DNA from: Terasakiella sp. SH-1
Lineage (GTDB): Bacteria; Pseudomonadota; Alphaproteobacteria; Rhodospirillales; Terasakiellaceae
Length of the DNA: 64,000 nucleotides
Direction: 5' to 3'
NCBI RefSeq assembly: GCF_004564135.1
Contig: NZ_CP038255.1
Span: forward strand, 2,653,501 to 2,717,500
In this document: in pieces, positions 19,620 to 29,007 of the stretch
How the letters are laid out: every line of letters starts with the position of its first letter
How positions within the stretch are numbered: position 1 is the first letter of the stretch
Translations under genes and position numbers: made by a program
The notes under the pieces: model-generated
Databases searched by the model: none
What the model was told of the DNA's origin: nothing
What the model saw: only the letters and a program-made list of their open reading frames with translations

Positions 19620-19816
19620 ACTTCGAGATTCAGCCCTTAAGTACGAAAACAGGCTCTAAAAAAGGCAAAAAACGGATTCCATTAGAATGATTAAAGAATA
19701 AACAAAGCCTACCATTTGGACATATGCATATTTTTTGCGCACACTTTTTGTGCAGTGCACACAACGCGATAACCCCCTATACCAGAAGGATAATTCTACA
19801 TTTTCATCACGTAAAG

Positions 19817-20623
19817 TTACTTGTTTTCCCCAGGGCCACCACTGCGACCATTGGATAAAAAAGCGACAATGCCACGCAATGTCTGAACCTCTTGAAGGGT
19901 CAAATCAATGCGGGCAAAAATATTGCGGATATTGCGCACCATGGAAGGGCGTTTTTCTTCCACCCGCAAAAAACCGGACGCATCCAGTTCTTTTTCCAGA
20001 TGCTCATAAAACCCGATCACTTCATCCTTAGTGGCCGGACGCGCTGTTTTCCCCCGCGCCTGCGGAATATATCGCTCTTGGGTGTCATCATTCATGGTGA
20101 ACCACTCATAGCCGATAAGCAGTACGGCTTGCGCCAAATTCAGGGAAGCAAAGGCCGGGTTAAGCGGTAAATGTAAAATCGCATCACATAAAGCCACATC
20201 ATCATTATGAAGCCCTTTGGCTTCCTTACCAAACAACACTCCGGTGCGCAAATTACCTGCCGCCAGCGCTACAGACTCTTCTGCAGCCTTGCGCGGTGTC
20301 ACCATCGCCTTGACCATATCGCGTGGGCGCGCTGTGGTGGCATAAACCGTTTCCAGATCAGCGACCGCTTCTTTCGTAGTCTCATAAAACTTGGCACGAT
20401 CTAGCACCAGACGCGCACCTGAGCTGGCTTTTTCCGCCTTATCACGGTCCCAGCCTTCACGCGGATTGACAATGCGCAGGTCAATCAAACCGCAATTAAG
20501 CATGGCACGGGCAACCATACCGATATTTTCACCCAATTGTGGCTCAACCAAAATAATAGCAGGCGCATCTTCGCGGCAAAATTCTGCGGCTTCGGATTTA
20601 CGACGACGATCAGTTCCCGCCAT
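19817..20623 (-). CDS. trmJ: tRNA/rRNA 2'-O-methyltransferase TrmJ-like (SPOUT family)
   Basis: A 268-residue SPOUT methyltransferase: AIILVEPQLGENIGMVARAM at the N-terminus, TGVLFGKEAKGLHNDDVALC and PAFASLNLAQAVLLIGYE at the SAM-binding knot. The C-terminal helical extension is typical of TrmJ, which methylates position 32 of tRNA. It overlaps the 3' end of cimA by 14 bp, so the two are translationally coupled. Confidence 0.85.
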   Translation of the reverse strand: MAGTDRRRKSEAAEFCREDAPAIILVEPQLGENIGMVARAMLNCGLIDLRIVNPREGWDRDKAEKASSGARLVLDRAKFYETTKEAVADLETVYATTARPRDMVKAMVTPRKAAEESVALAAGNLRTGVLFGKEAKGLHNDDVALCDAILHLPLNPAFASLNLAQAVLLIGYEWFTMNDDTQERYIPQARGKTARPATKDEVIGFYEHLEKELDASGFLRVEEKRPSMVRNIRNIFARIDLTLQEVQTLRGIVAFLSNGRSGGPGENK

Positions 20624-22220
20624 GAGCTTTGACTCCAGACTTATAAAGCTTATAGATCAAACTATCGCGCAATGCCTCATAGGACGCATCAATGATATTG
20701 GAGGACATCCCAACAGTCGTCCAGGTTTCCCCCGCCCCATCGGCACTTTCAATCATCACTCGCGTGATCGCACCTGTGGCCTGATCACCGTCCAGAATAC
20801 GCACCTTGAAATCCACCAAATGCAGGTTTTCCAATTGCGGATAGATCGGGATCAGGATTTTACGCAAGGCTGCATCCAGTGCATTGACCGGACCATTACC
20901 TTCGGCCACATCCATGACGCGCTTGTCCCCAATGAACAGTTTCACGGTGGTTTCCGACATTTGTTTGACATGGGCATGACGTTTATCCCACACCCGTTCA
21001 TCAATCACACGGAAGCTTTCCAGACGGAAATATTCCGGCACAGCTTCAAGGTGGCGACGTGCCAGCAACTCAAAACTCGCATCTGCTCCATCATAGGAAT
21101 AGCCGTTACTTTCCAGTTCCTTGATTTTATCGAGCAACACATTGACCTTGGCATCCTTTGGGTCGACATCCAGTCCGACTTCACGGAATTTTGCGATCAA
21201 ATTGGAACGCCCCGCCTGATTGGACATGATGATGGTGCGTTGATTACCAACACTTTCCGGATTGACATGTTCATAACAGCTGGGATCTTTTTCAATGGCT
21301 GAGACATGCAAGCCGCCCTTATGGGCAAAGGCAGATTCCCCAACATAGGCCGCATTGCGTGCCGGTGCGCGGTTCAGCCGTTCATCCAACATGCGAGACA
21401 CATGAACCAGACGTTTCAGCCCGTCCTCACTCACCCCGGTTTCATAGCCCATCTTCAACATCAAAGACGGCAAGATGGAAATCAGATTGGCATTGCCGCA
21501 ACGCTCACCCAAACCGTTCAATGTGCCCTGAATTTGACGCACGCCCATACGCACCGCCGCCAGTGAATTCGCCACCGCATTCCCCGTATCATCATGACAA
21601 TGAATCCCAAGATGGCTCCCCGGAATATGTTTGGTGACTTCAGAAACGATCTCTTCAACTTCATTGGGAAGGGTACCGCCATTGGTGTCACACATAACAA
21701 TCCAGCGTGCCCCGGCTTCATAAGCAGCCTTACAACATTCCAGCGCAAATTCCGGATTGGCCTTATAGCCATCAAAGAAATGTTCTGCATCAAACATGGC
21801 TTCGCCAGCGGTGGCTTTTACATGAGCGATGGAATCCGCAATCATCGCAACATTTTCAGAACGCTCAATCCCAAGGGCCACATCCACCTGAAAATCCCAG
21901 CTTTTGCCCACCAGCGTCACTGTTTTCACACCTGTGTTGATCAAGCCGCTAAGGCCCGGATCATTATCCGCACTGCGCCCTGGGCGCCGTGTCATGCCAA
22001 AGGCACTTAAGGTTGCCTGTTCCAGCTTGGGCGGATTGGCAAAAAAATCATCATCGGTGGGGTTGGCACCGGGCCAGCCGCCTTCCACATAATCAATGCC
22101 TAAACGATCAAGTTCAATGGCAATCGCAGTTTTATCCGCTGCGCTAAAATCCACACCTTGTGTCTGTGCGCCATCGCGCAGCGTACTATCATAAAGATAG
22201 ACTCGTTTGTCATTGGTCAT
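20610..22220 (-). CDS. cimA: Citramalate synthase
   Basis: A 536-residue enzyme of the isopropylmalate-synthase family: YLYDSTLRDGAQTQGVDFS at the N-terminus, GIHCHDDTGNAVANSLAAV, and a C-terminal LeuA-type regulatory domain. It condenses pyruvate with acetyl-CoA to (R)-citramalate in the threonine-independent route to isoleucine. The length and the TLRDGAQT-type motif favour CimA over LeuA. It is followed by trmJ with overlap. Confidence 0.9.
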   Translation of the reverse strand: MTNDKRVYLYDSTLRDGAQTQGVDFSAADKTAIAIELDRLGIDYVEGGWPGANPTDDDFFANPPKLEQATLSAFGMTRRPGRSADNDPGLSGLINTGVKTVTLVGKSWDFQVDVALGIERSENVAMIADSIAHVKATAGEAMFDAEHFFDGYKANPEFALECCKAAYEAGARWIVMCDTNGGTLPNEVEEIVSEVTKHIPGSHLGIHCHDDTGNAVANSLAAVRMGVRQIQGTLNGLGERCGNANLISILPSLMLKMGYETGVSEDGLKRLVHVSRMLDERLNRAPARNAAYVGESAFAHKGGLHVSAIEKDPSCYEHVNPESVGNQRTIIMSNQAGRSNLIAKFREVGLDVDPKDAKVNVLLDKIKELESNGYSYDGADASFELLARRHLEAVPEYFRLESFRVIDERVWDKRHAHVKQMSETTVKLFIGDKRVMDVAEGNGPVNALDAALRKILIPIYPQLENLHLVDFKVRILDGDQATGAITRVMIESADGAGETWTTVGMSSNIIDASYEALRDSLIYKLYKSGVKAHGGN

Positions 22221-22433
22221 TGTTTTTGGTCGTCCTAAACTGAATTAAGTGCGCGCGAGAATGCAAAATTATGGCAATTGACTCAAGCTTTCCTTTATAA
22301 AACCTGCGTAATTTTGCTTAAGGCTTTGCAAAGGAGCAATACTTTTGTATTTATATACAACACAGCTGTAAGAAAAACTTAATACGTATAAAATATACAA
22401 AATATCTGTACATCTAGGAAACATGAGGCAACC

Positions 22434-22958
22434 GTGGTAGAGGGCATCAGCCCACTTTTTGAGACCTGTCAAGAAAAGGTCAAGGGCACCAACATCAACG
22501 AAGAAACGTTGTTGGCAACCGATTATCTGAACCATTTCAATGAAGTGGTGATGATGATCGACATGTTGCCTGATATGCCTGAATGCCTTGATATGATCAA
22601 GGATTGGGAACCCAAACCCTATAAAGACCACTTCCGCGAAAGCACCATTGCAGATAAAGACCTGGCTGTTGAAGTCTATGACCATGCCATGCCATTTGTG
22701 CGTCGTGCATTTGAAGATACAATTGCCCAGGTTGACCAGGCGATCTTTCAGGCCATTGCCAATGCCGAAGAAGCACTAACAACCGGTGACAAGGAATTCC
22801 TGCGTTTCAAGATTGGCGAATCGGCGGCAGAAATTCATGCCCTGCAAGATCGCCTCAGCGCCATCATCCATGGTACGGCCGATCTCAGCGGTGAAATGAT
22901 TGAAGAAGAAGAACATGTCACCATGGATCAAAGCGACATTGACGCCCTGTTCGATTAG
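22434..22958 (+). CDS. CheZ-like or chemotaxis-linked helical protein of unknown function
   Basis: A 174-residue, acidic, mostly helical protein with a GTG start preceded by GAGG at 5 nt; no ATG fits. The C-terminal DQSDIDALFD resembles the short IDALF motif found at the ends of CheZ, FliM and related alphaproteobacterial chemotaxis proteins. The helical hairpin region around EDTIAQVDQAIFQAIANAEE is compatible with a CheZ-type four-helix bundle, but I cannot see the catalytic Gln clearly. The TAG stop is the first three bases of a long inverted repeat. Confidence 0.55.
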   Translation: MVEGISPLFETCQEKVKGTNINEETLLATDYLNHFNEVVMMIDMLPDMPECLDMIKDWEPKPYKDHFRESTIADKDLAVEVYDHAMPFVRRAFEDTIAQVDQAIFQAIANAEEALTTGDKEFLRFKIGESAAEIHALQDRLSAIIHGTADLSGEMIEEEEHVTMDQSDIDALFD

Positions 22959-23132
22959 GTCGTAAACTCATAAAATAGACTTGTTTGGCGGAGATGTATT
23001 TGAGGATAGACAAGGCATGAAACCCGCAGAAGTGCAAGCACTTTAAGGTTTTTATAACGCAGCTCTATCCTCAAATACATCCTGTCCCTTACGGGATTTC
23101 CCAGCAAGTCTATTTTATGAGTTTACGACCTA
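22956..23132. repeat. 177-bp nested perfect inverted repeat (MITE-like or structured RNA)
   Basis: Outer arms of 28 bp (22956-22983 and 23105-23132) are perfectly complementary. Inner arms of 17 bp (22993-23009 and 23065-23081) are also perfect. Between the arms are asymmetric loops. The right loop holds a small TCCC-TTAC-GGGA hairpin, and the apex holds an AAGTGCAAGCACTT palindrome. It covers the stop codon of the upstream gene. No second copy is visible in this window. Confidence 0.85.
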
Positions 23133-23206
23133 ATTCCTACAAGTCTCTCTTTTCAAACAGCAATTCTTAGGTCATCTTAAGATATATGCTTTTTGAGGCG
23201 TGAAAG

Positions 23207-25117
23207 ATGGGCAACAACGATAATCAAACCTATGAAGTTCAGGTCTATAATAACGGCCGCTGGCAATCTCATGCCCGTTACCCTTATCATGAGCGGGCAA
23301 ACGCCATTGCCGATGCCAAGGAATTGGATCATGACAAGATCGGTGTTGCCGTTCGGGTGTTGCTGGAAGACTATAACCCCAGCAATGGCCTGCATACGGA
23401 ATCCCTGATCTATCGCAATAAGATTAAACCCCAAAAGAAAAAAATTGCCCGTACCCGACATAGTGACAGTTGGGCGGATTTGGCCGTTTCCAGCGATGGA
23501 CGCATTGGCTATCAAAGTGACGATGTGGAAATGTTTCTAGCTGAAGGCAACCTGCAAGACCGCCCCAAGGCCCCTGTGACGACCCCCATGTTTCTAGGGG
23601 TCCTCTTCACGATTATTGCCGTTGGTCTGGGTGGTGGTGGCGGCGCAGCAGGATTACTCTATTTAATGATCAAAGGCTTTAATGTCGCCGCCCCTGAACA
23701 TATTCAAAAATTCCTCATCATGGGGATGTTCGTTCTTGTTTTTCTGATCGCTGCCAGTTCTACATATGCGCATTATGCTGCACGTTTTGACCTGAATCCT
23801 TTTAAGAAAAAGAAAAAAACACCGCCCCCAGTGGCACCGCCCACCAAAATTTCACAGGATATGGAAAAAGCCGCCCAAGCCATCGACAAAATGGAACCTG
23901 CTGAGCCACCGATCCAAAGTGATGAAGAATTTGATATTTTTGATCTTATTGATGAGCGGGAAACCGAAACGGAAGAAGAGATCAAAGAAGTTGAATTTTC
24001 TGAGAATGCCGAAGAACAGAAAATGTTTCTCATTACCTTTTTGGGAACGGTTCTTGGTGCATTGAAAGGACCGGATGTCAGCCTTGAAACCCTTAACCGT
24101 TTTGGCCTAAACTTGTTTATCTCCGGTGCCGTCTTACGTATCGCCAAGGACAAGACGCTTAGTGAAGAAGAAACCGCCCTGATTTTACGCCGGCTTATCG
24201 AAATGCTTGGGGCCAAGCCAGAACAGGCGGAGCGATTTGTTTCTGATTTTGATAAACATTTGGAAAACCCCCGCCATATTCTGCTGTTTAAGAAAAGCGG
24301 TGATATTGCCGCCGCCCTGTCCAACGGGGACCCAACTGCCTCCCTTCACATTCGCGAGGTGATGGAAGAATGGGTTAATTGGAAGCCCCCTGTTGAAGAG
24401 CATATCAATCCCAACCTTCTGACCATTATGTTTACCGATATGGTGGGTTCAACCGATTTAACGACAAAGCATGGGGATTACGCGGCCCAAGAGGTCCTGA
24501 AAGCCCATGACCTGATTGTACGTACCGCCATTACCAATTTTGAAGGTAAAGAGATCAAACACCTTGGTGACGGGATCATGGCCTCTTTCAAGGACTATCA
24601 CAAAGCTCTGGAAGCCGCCGTTGAAATCCACAAACGGGTGGAAGGCAATAACAATGCGGGACCGGAGTTCCCCTTACATATTCGCATGGGCCTGCATGCC
24701 GGGGAACCGATCAGAAAGAACAACGATCTGTTTGGCACTGCTGTGCAACTGGCCGCACGTATTTGTGATTTTAGCAACAGTGATTCCATTTCCGTTTCGC
24801 AGGATTTGGTCGACCTGTGTGGGGAAAAGCCGATTTTCACCTTCATTGACCTTGGGCCACAAGAACTCAAAGGTTTTGAAAACCCGGCCAATCTTTTCAA
24901 GCTGGACTGGACAGCCCCACCGCTTGAATATCACGATGAAGAAGACGATGAAAATCTCAACGAAGAAAGCAACAACACGAATATCGCACAACCTGCCCCA
25001 CAGGCGCACGACGGAATCGCCCTGGATATGGAAGTCGTTGCTCCCCCCACACAAGCGCTCGCAGAAGATTTTGATACAGGGTTGCCTGTTAAAAGCGTTT
25101 CAGAACCAAAGACGTGA
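23207..25117 (+). CDS. Membrane-bound class III adenylate/guanylate cyclase
   Basis: A 636-residue protein. The N-terminal soluble region (about 1-120) begins with a short repeat-like fold around YEVQVYNNGRWQSHARYPYH. Two membrane segments follow (about 128-155 and 168-186), then a charged linker, a helical domain (about 265-390) and a class III cyclase domain (about 400-570). The cyclase shows IMFTDMVGSTDL (metal Asp), KHLGDGIMASF (second metal Asp) and FGTAVQLAARI. The last has Gln where most family members have the transition-state Asn, while the Arg is kept. The C-terminus is acidic. Its 3' end overlaps the convergent receiver-PP2C gene by 29 bp. Confidence 0.85.
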   Translation: MGNNDNQTYEVQVYNNGRWQSHARYPYHERANAIADAKELDHDKIGVAVRVLLEDYNPSNGLHTESLIYRNKIKPQKKKIARTRHSDSWADLAVSSDGRIGYQSDDVEMFLAEGNLQDRPKAPVTTPMFLGVLFTIIAVGLGGGGGAAGLLYLMIKGFNVAAPEHIQKFLIMGMFVLVFLIAASSTYAHYAARFDLNPFKKKKKTPPPVAPPTKISQDMEKAAQAIDKMEPAEPPIQSDEEFDIFDLIDERETETEEEIKEVEFSENAEEQKMFLITFLGTVLGALKGPDVSLETLNRFGLNLFISGAVLRIAKDKTLSEEETALILRRLIEMLGAKPEQAERFVSDFDKHLENPRHILLFKKSGDIAAALSNGDPTASLHIREVMEEWVNWKPPVEEHINPNLLTIMFTDMVGSTDLTTKHGDYAAQEVLKAHDLIVRTAITNFEGKEIKHLGDGIMASFKDYHKALEAAVEIHKRVEGNNNAGPEFPLHIRMGLHAGEPIRKNNDLFGTAVQLAARICDFSNSDSISVSQDLVDLCGEKPIFTFIDLGPQELKGFENPANLFKLDWTAPPLEYHDEEDDENLNEESNNTNIAQPAPQAHDGIALDMEVVAPPTQALAEDFDTGLPVKSVSEPKT

Positions 25118-26240
25118 AGTCATCATTCTGATCGGCACCGGCTCTAAAATCATTCACAAAGGCAAACAGGTTTTCAGACAAGGCATGGGCAGACAGACTT
25201 CTATTTTCCAGAAGATAATCAATCAGGCGCTCTTCTGAAAATTGGTTGCGATCTTTATCAAAGGCTTCAGTCACCCCATCGGTATAAAAGAAAATCGCAT
25301 CACCTTCATTAAGCTGGCAGGTTGAGTTTTCAAAAGGCATTCCTTCTTGAACTCCAAGGATGATTCCCTCCCCGCCTTCAAGGGCAATGGCGTCTTTTGC
25401 ATTTTCTGCATTAACCAGATAAGGGGGCAAATGCCCACCATTGCTATAGGTCACTTCCCAGCTTTTGGTATCAACCACACAATAAAAGACTGACACAAAC
25501 ATGGACGTAATTTCATGTTCACATAACAGGTCATTGACCCGTTCCAAACAAACCGCCGGTGATGGGCTGGACGGAGCAGTTGCGCGTAACAGGGTTCGCG
25601 CCACCGCCATAAAAAAGGCTGCGGGAATGCCTTTGCCGGAAACATCAGCAACCGCCAGTCCAATCTTGTCATCTTCCAAATCAAACGTATCATAAAAATC
25701 CCCGCTCATGCGTTTTGCAGGAGCCAGATGTGCCGAGATTTCCAACTCATCACGGGTGGGAAAAATTGAAGGCAGGATTTGGCGTTGAATATTTTCAGCA
25801 ATGTCCAGCTCTCGCTTAATCGCAGAAAGCTGGGCTTCATTACGCCAGGCTGCACGCCTTGCCTCACAATCCTTATAGACTTTATCAATGGTTAAAAGCA
25901 GGTCCTCACGATCCACAGGCTTGGTTAAAAAATCTGCCGCCCCCTCATTCATCGCTTTACGAATAGCAGCGAGGTCACGCCCTGCGGTCAAGGCCACCCG
26001 AGGGACACGAAGGCGAATCCCCTCCATCTTTTTAAACAGCCCCATCCCGGAAATATCCCCACCATCAATGGAAACAATGGCAAGATCAATATCGGTATGT
26101 TCCTGGATCAGACCAAGAGCCGCTTCATCATTTTGGGCGTAGATAAAACTGTGTTCCCCCATCTCCGTGGTTTGTCCCGCACAATTTTCACATACGTGAT
26201 GAAAATCCGGATCATTATCAACAACCAGAACTTTTGGCAT
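25089..26240 (-). CDS. Receiver-domain PP2C (SpoIIE/RsbU-type) phosphatase
   Basis: From the ATG at 26240 (AAAGAGG site upstream) the protein has 383 residues: a receiver domain (about 1-120), a coiled linker, then a PPM/SpoIIE phosphatase (about 150-380) with MSGDFYDTFDLED, GLAVADVSGKGIPAAFFMA and FYTDGVTEAF. In the receiver the usual phosphoacceptor position appears to be Ser (DLAIVSIDGGD where families have DLVLLDxxMP). The nearest Asp is two residues later, so it may not be a normal Asp-phosphorylated receiver. Such proteins control partner-switching anti-sigma pathways; no STAS or anti-sigma partner is in view. Confidence 0.85.
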   Translation of the reverse strand: MPKVLVVDNDPDFHHVCENCAGQTTEMGEHSFIYAQNDEAALGLIQEHTDIDLAIVSIDGGDISGMGLFKKMEGIRLRVPRVALTAGRDLAAIRKAMNEGAADFLTKPVDREDLLLTIDKVYKDCEARRAAWRNEAQLSAIKRELDIAENIQRQILPSIFPTRDELEISAHLAPAKRMSGDFYDTFDLEDDKIGLAVADVSGKGIPAAFFMAVARTLLRATAPSSPSPAVCLERVNDLLCEHEITSMFVSVFYCVVDTKSWEVTYSNGGHLPPYLVNAENAKDAIALEGGEGIILGVQEGMPFENSTCQLNEGDAIFFYTDGVTEAFDKDRNQFSEERLIDYLLENRSLSAHALSENLFAFVNDFRAGADQNDDFTSLVLKRF

Positions 26241-26258
26241 CTTGACCTCTTTCAAAAT

Positions 26259-26963
26259 CTATTTTTGCAGAGGATACAATCGCTCGTCAAATTGGTCCAG
26301 TGTCGGAAAGTCCAACACAGGGACTTTATCAAGGTTGAGCAAACGTGTTTTATAGTCATCAAGGTACTGTTTGCGCACATCATTACTGACATATGGCACA
26401 TGCCATCCTACAAACGGTTCCAGCACATCAAAACCGACATAACGCAGTGTGCCGCGCAAAAGGGGACGCAACATATCCTCAAGGGGGCCATGAATGCCAT
26501 CTTCACCAAACATATGTTCGCGCCCACCCAAGGTACAAGTCACCATAGCCTTCTTGCCTGCCAGACCACCACGATCATAAAAGCGCTTACCGCCATAACA
26601 AATGCCGGACACCAACACCCGATCAATCCAGCCTTTCAAAATGGCAGGGACAGAAAACCAGTAAATAGGGAAAGAGAAAATCACATAATCGGCCCAAAGT
26701 AGCTTATCAAGTTCGCCCTGAATATCGGCTGGCAAGGTCTTGTTTTCCACCGCATGGCGTTGCTCCAACGCATAAACAAGATAATCCTCACCCTTGCGTT
26801 CCAAAAAGTCATCCGCACTGGCCACCGGGTTCCAGTTCATTGCATAAAGATCAGAAACTTGAACCTCATGCCTCTGCCCTTCCAACACCTCAACAGCCTG
26901 ATCTTTCAACGCTGTAGTAAAAGACTTTGGTTCGGGGTGAGCATGAATGATGAGAACGTTCAT
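26259..26963 (-). CDS. NAD(P)H dehydrogenase (quinone), NQO1/MdaB-like flavodoxin fold
   Basis: A 234-residue flavoprotein: MNVLIIHAHPEPKSFTTALK at the N-terminus, VIFSFPIYWFSVPAILKGWI and FVGWHVPYV are typical of the NQO1/WrbA-like Flavodoxin_2 family. It reduces quinones by two electrons. It lies 18 bp upstream of the receiver-phosphatase gene on the same strand and may share its transcript. It is the last recognisable chromosomal gene before the mobile region. Confidence 0.85.
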   Translation of the reverse strand: MNVLIIHAHPEPKSFTTALKDQAVEVLEGQRHEVQVSDLYAMNWNPVASADDFLERKGEDYLVYALEQRHAVENKTLPADIQGELDKLLWADYVIFSFPIYWFSVPAILKGWIDRVLVSGICYGGKRFYDRGGLAGKKAMVTCTLGGREHMFGEDGIHGPLEDMLRPLLRGTLRYVGFDVLEPFVGWHVPYVSNDVRKQYLDDYKTRLLNLDKVPVLDFPTLDQFDERLYPLQK

Positions 26964-27074
26964 ACAGGTAATTACCTCGTCATTTTGGATCTGCCCCTAG
27001 AGCGAATTCAGAGTAACAGGATTCACATAAGTTTGAATAGCCCCTATTTTCCTAGACACCTTGTCGGTTACAAA

Positions 27075-27931
27075 ATGAGGCAAGGAGTTATTCAATATCC
27101 AAATCCAATTTCACCGATGAATTTAAAATTGATGCTATAAAGCAGATTATGGAACGGGGCTATTCAGTCGCAGAAGTTTCCCGGCGTTTAGGTATCAGCA
27201 CACATTCGCTTTATCAATGGCGTAAGCGGTTTTCTAAATTGCCAGCTGTTGCCCAAGAAGTTATGGAACAATCTGCCGAGATCAGTCGCTAAAAGAAAGA
27301 GTTGGCCCGTGTCACCGAGGAGTGAGACATCTTAAAAAAGGCCACGGCGTTCTTCGCAAAAGATGCCAAGTGAAGTACGCCTTTATGAAGGTGCATCGTT
27401 CTGATTTTATGATCCGAAGCATGTGCCGTATATTGCAAGTTCATCCAAGCGGGTTTTATGCGTGGTTGAAATCACCGCTCAGCAAAAGAGCCCTTGAAGA
27501 CCAACGTCAAACGGAGCTTATCAAGCAGGCTTGGGAAGAGAGTGGCAAGGTCTATGGTTATCGTAAGTTACATGATGATCTGTGAGAATTAGGCGAATGC
27601 ATCAGTCCTAACCGTGTCGCACGCCTGACTCGTCTGGCAGGAATTTGTGCTCAGATCGGATATAAACGTCGTCCTGGTCAATATGGTGGAAAACCGTCTA
27701 TTGTTGTTGATAATACACTTGATCGACAATTTGATGTTCTGGAACCAAATCGATTTTGGGTAACTGATATTACCTATATTAAAACGACAGAAGGATATTC
27801 ATATTTAGCGGTTGTTATTGACCTTTATTCCAGAAAAGTTGTTGGTTGGCCTATGCAAAGCAGGCAACTGACAGAACTCGCCTTGCAGGCTTTATTAATG
27901 GCTGTGTGGCGGCGAAAACCTAAAAATAAAG
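27075..27931 (+). pseudogene. Degraded IS3-family transposase (OrfA + OrfB), cut by IS1595
   Basis: An OrfA frame reads FTDEFKIDAIKQIMERGYSV and SRRLGISTHSLYQWRKRF, but has in-frame TAA and TGA stops where Leu and Arg codons are expected. OrfB continues from a GTG near 27370 (KVHRSDFMIRSMCRILQVHP, YGYRKLHDDL). It has another TGA at 27583 where Arg is expected, then [19 protein letters not shown] and [13 protein letters not shown], the catalytic DDE region. The frame stops abruptly at 27931 where an IS1595 copy begins. Its right end is not found beyond that copy. Confidence 0.85.
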
Positions 27932-28651
27932 GGGGCTGAAGTAGCTAAGGACTGAAAGAGGTTCTATAATGGCTACGATGTACATCCGAAAAAGTCGTCT
28001 GACTTTACGTCAGCAAAGCAAGTTGATTGAGCATTTTGTCGCAGGCAGCACGGCTCGTGCGACTGCTGAAATTGTAGGTATCCAAGCGAACACAGCGATC
28101 CGCTTCTTCATGCGGCTTCGCCAATTGATTGCCAGCAAGTTGCCGAGCTATCGTTTGCAAGGCGAGATTGAAGCTGATGAAAGTTATTTTGGGGGTGTCC
28201 GTAAAGGAAAACGAGGTCGTGGTGCTGGCGGCAAAGTGGCTGTGTTTGGCCTTTTAAAGCGGGATGGCAAGGTCTATATGGCAATCATTCCCAATGCGAA
28301 GACAGAGACGCTGTTACCGATTATTCAGGAGAAGGTCGAGCCTGACAGTATCGTCTATACGGATACGTTCGGTGCCTACAACGCACTGGATGTTTCAGAC
28401 TTCCATCACCGTCGCATCAACCATTCCAAACTCTTTGCAGACAAACAAAATCACATCAATGGCATTGAGAACTTTTGGAATCAGGCAAAGCGTTATATGC
28501 GGAAATTCAACGGTATCAAACCTGACCATTTCTACTGGTTTCTCAAGGAGTGTGAATGGCGTTTCAATGGAGGCAACCACGCAGACCTCCTAAAGCAGCT
28601 GAAAATATGGTATAAACAGGCTAAACATTAACCCTTAGCTACTTCAGCCCC
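27932..28651 (+). mobile_element. IS1595-family insertion sequence, copy 1
   Basis: A 720-bp element bounded by 20-bp terminal inverted repeats (GGGGCTGAAGTAGCTAAGG at the left and its complement ending at 28651). It sits inside the IS3 remnant. The 8 bp on each side do not match (AAATAAAG against AATATTTT), unlike copy 2. So one flank has been deleted or recombined since insertion. Confidence 0.9.
27969..28631 (+). CDS. IS1595-family (ISXO2-like) transposase, copy 1
   Basis: A 220-residue transposase. The DDE-type core shows IEADESYFGGVRKGKRGRG, YTDTFGAYNALD and GIENFWNQAKR, the ISXO2/IS1595 signature. The N-terminus carries a helix-turn-helix for end binding. It differs from copy 2 at roughly eight residues, so the copies are not a recent duplication. 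The frame is intact. Confidence 0.9.
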   Translation: MATMYIRKSRLTLRQQSKLIEHFVAGSTARATAEIVGIQANTAIRFFMRLRQLIASKLPSYRLQGEIEADESYFGGVRKGKRGRGAGGKVAVFGLLKRDGKVYMAIIPNAKTETLLPIIQEKVEPDSIVYTDTFGAYNALDVSDFHHRRINHSKLFADKQNHINGIENFWNQAKRYMRKFNGIKPDHFYWFLKECEWRFNGGNHADLLKQLKIWYKQAKH

Positions 28652-28854
28652 AATATTTTTTTTATCAACCGAATGTCAATAAGCAAGATTGTTACGAATA
28701 TACCTCAAGGGAACTTAGAGGCAGCTTTGCTCAGGGCGGGGTAGATACGGTCAAGGACAGCATAGAAAAGATGCAAGATATGAGCGGCAAAAGCTGGCGA
28801 CCTGACACATTCGTATTAAACCTGATTGGCGTAGACTATGGTGATTTGTTGTAG
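28651..28854 (+). pseudogene. C-terminal remnant of an unidentified protein
   Basis: An open frame runs from the IS1595 end to a TAG at 28852-28854 and encodes about 67 residues, including RELRGSFAQGGVDTVKDSIE and SWRPDTFVLNLIGVDYGDLL. It has no start codon of its own and looks like the tail of a gene beheaded by the IS-linked deletion. I do not recognise the family. Confidence 0.45.
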
Positions 28855-29007
28855 TCAACAGGGGTAAACTACCCGTGTTTTCCCATCAATGCATAAACCT
28901 CTGCAATTTACCAATAGCCCGTTGATTTATAGTCATTCTACCTCACTAGAAAGTCATCATATCTCCATGCTTCTCTAAGGAAGTCACGTTATTAGAGGAG
29001 ATATAGA

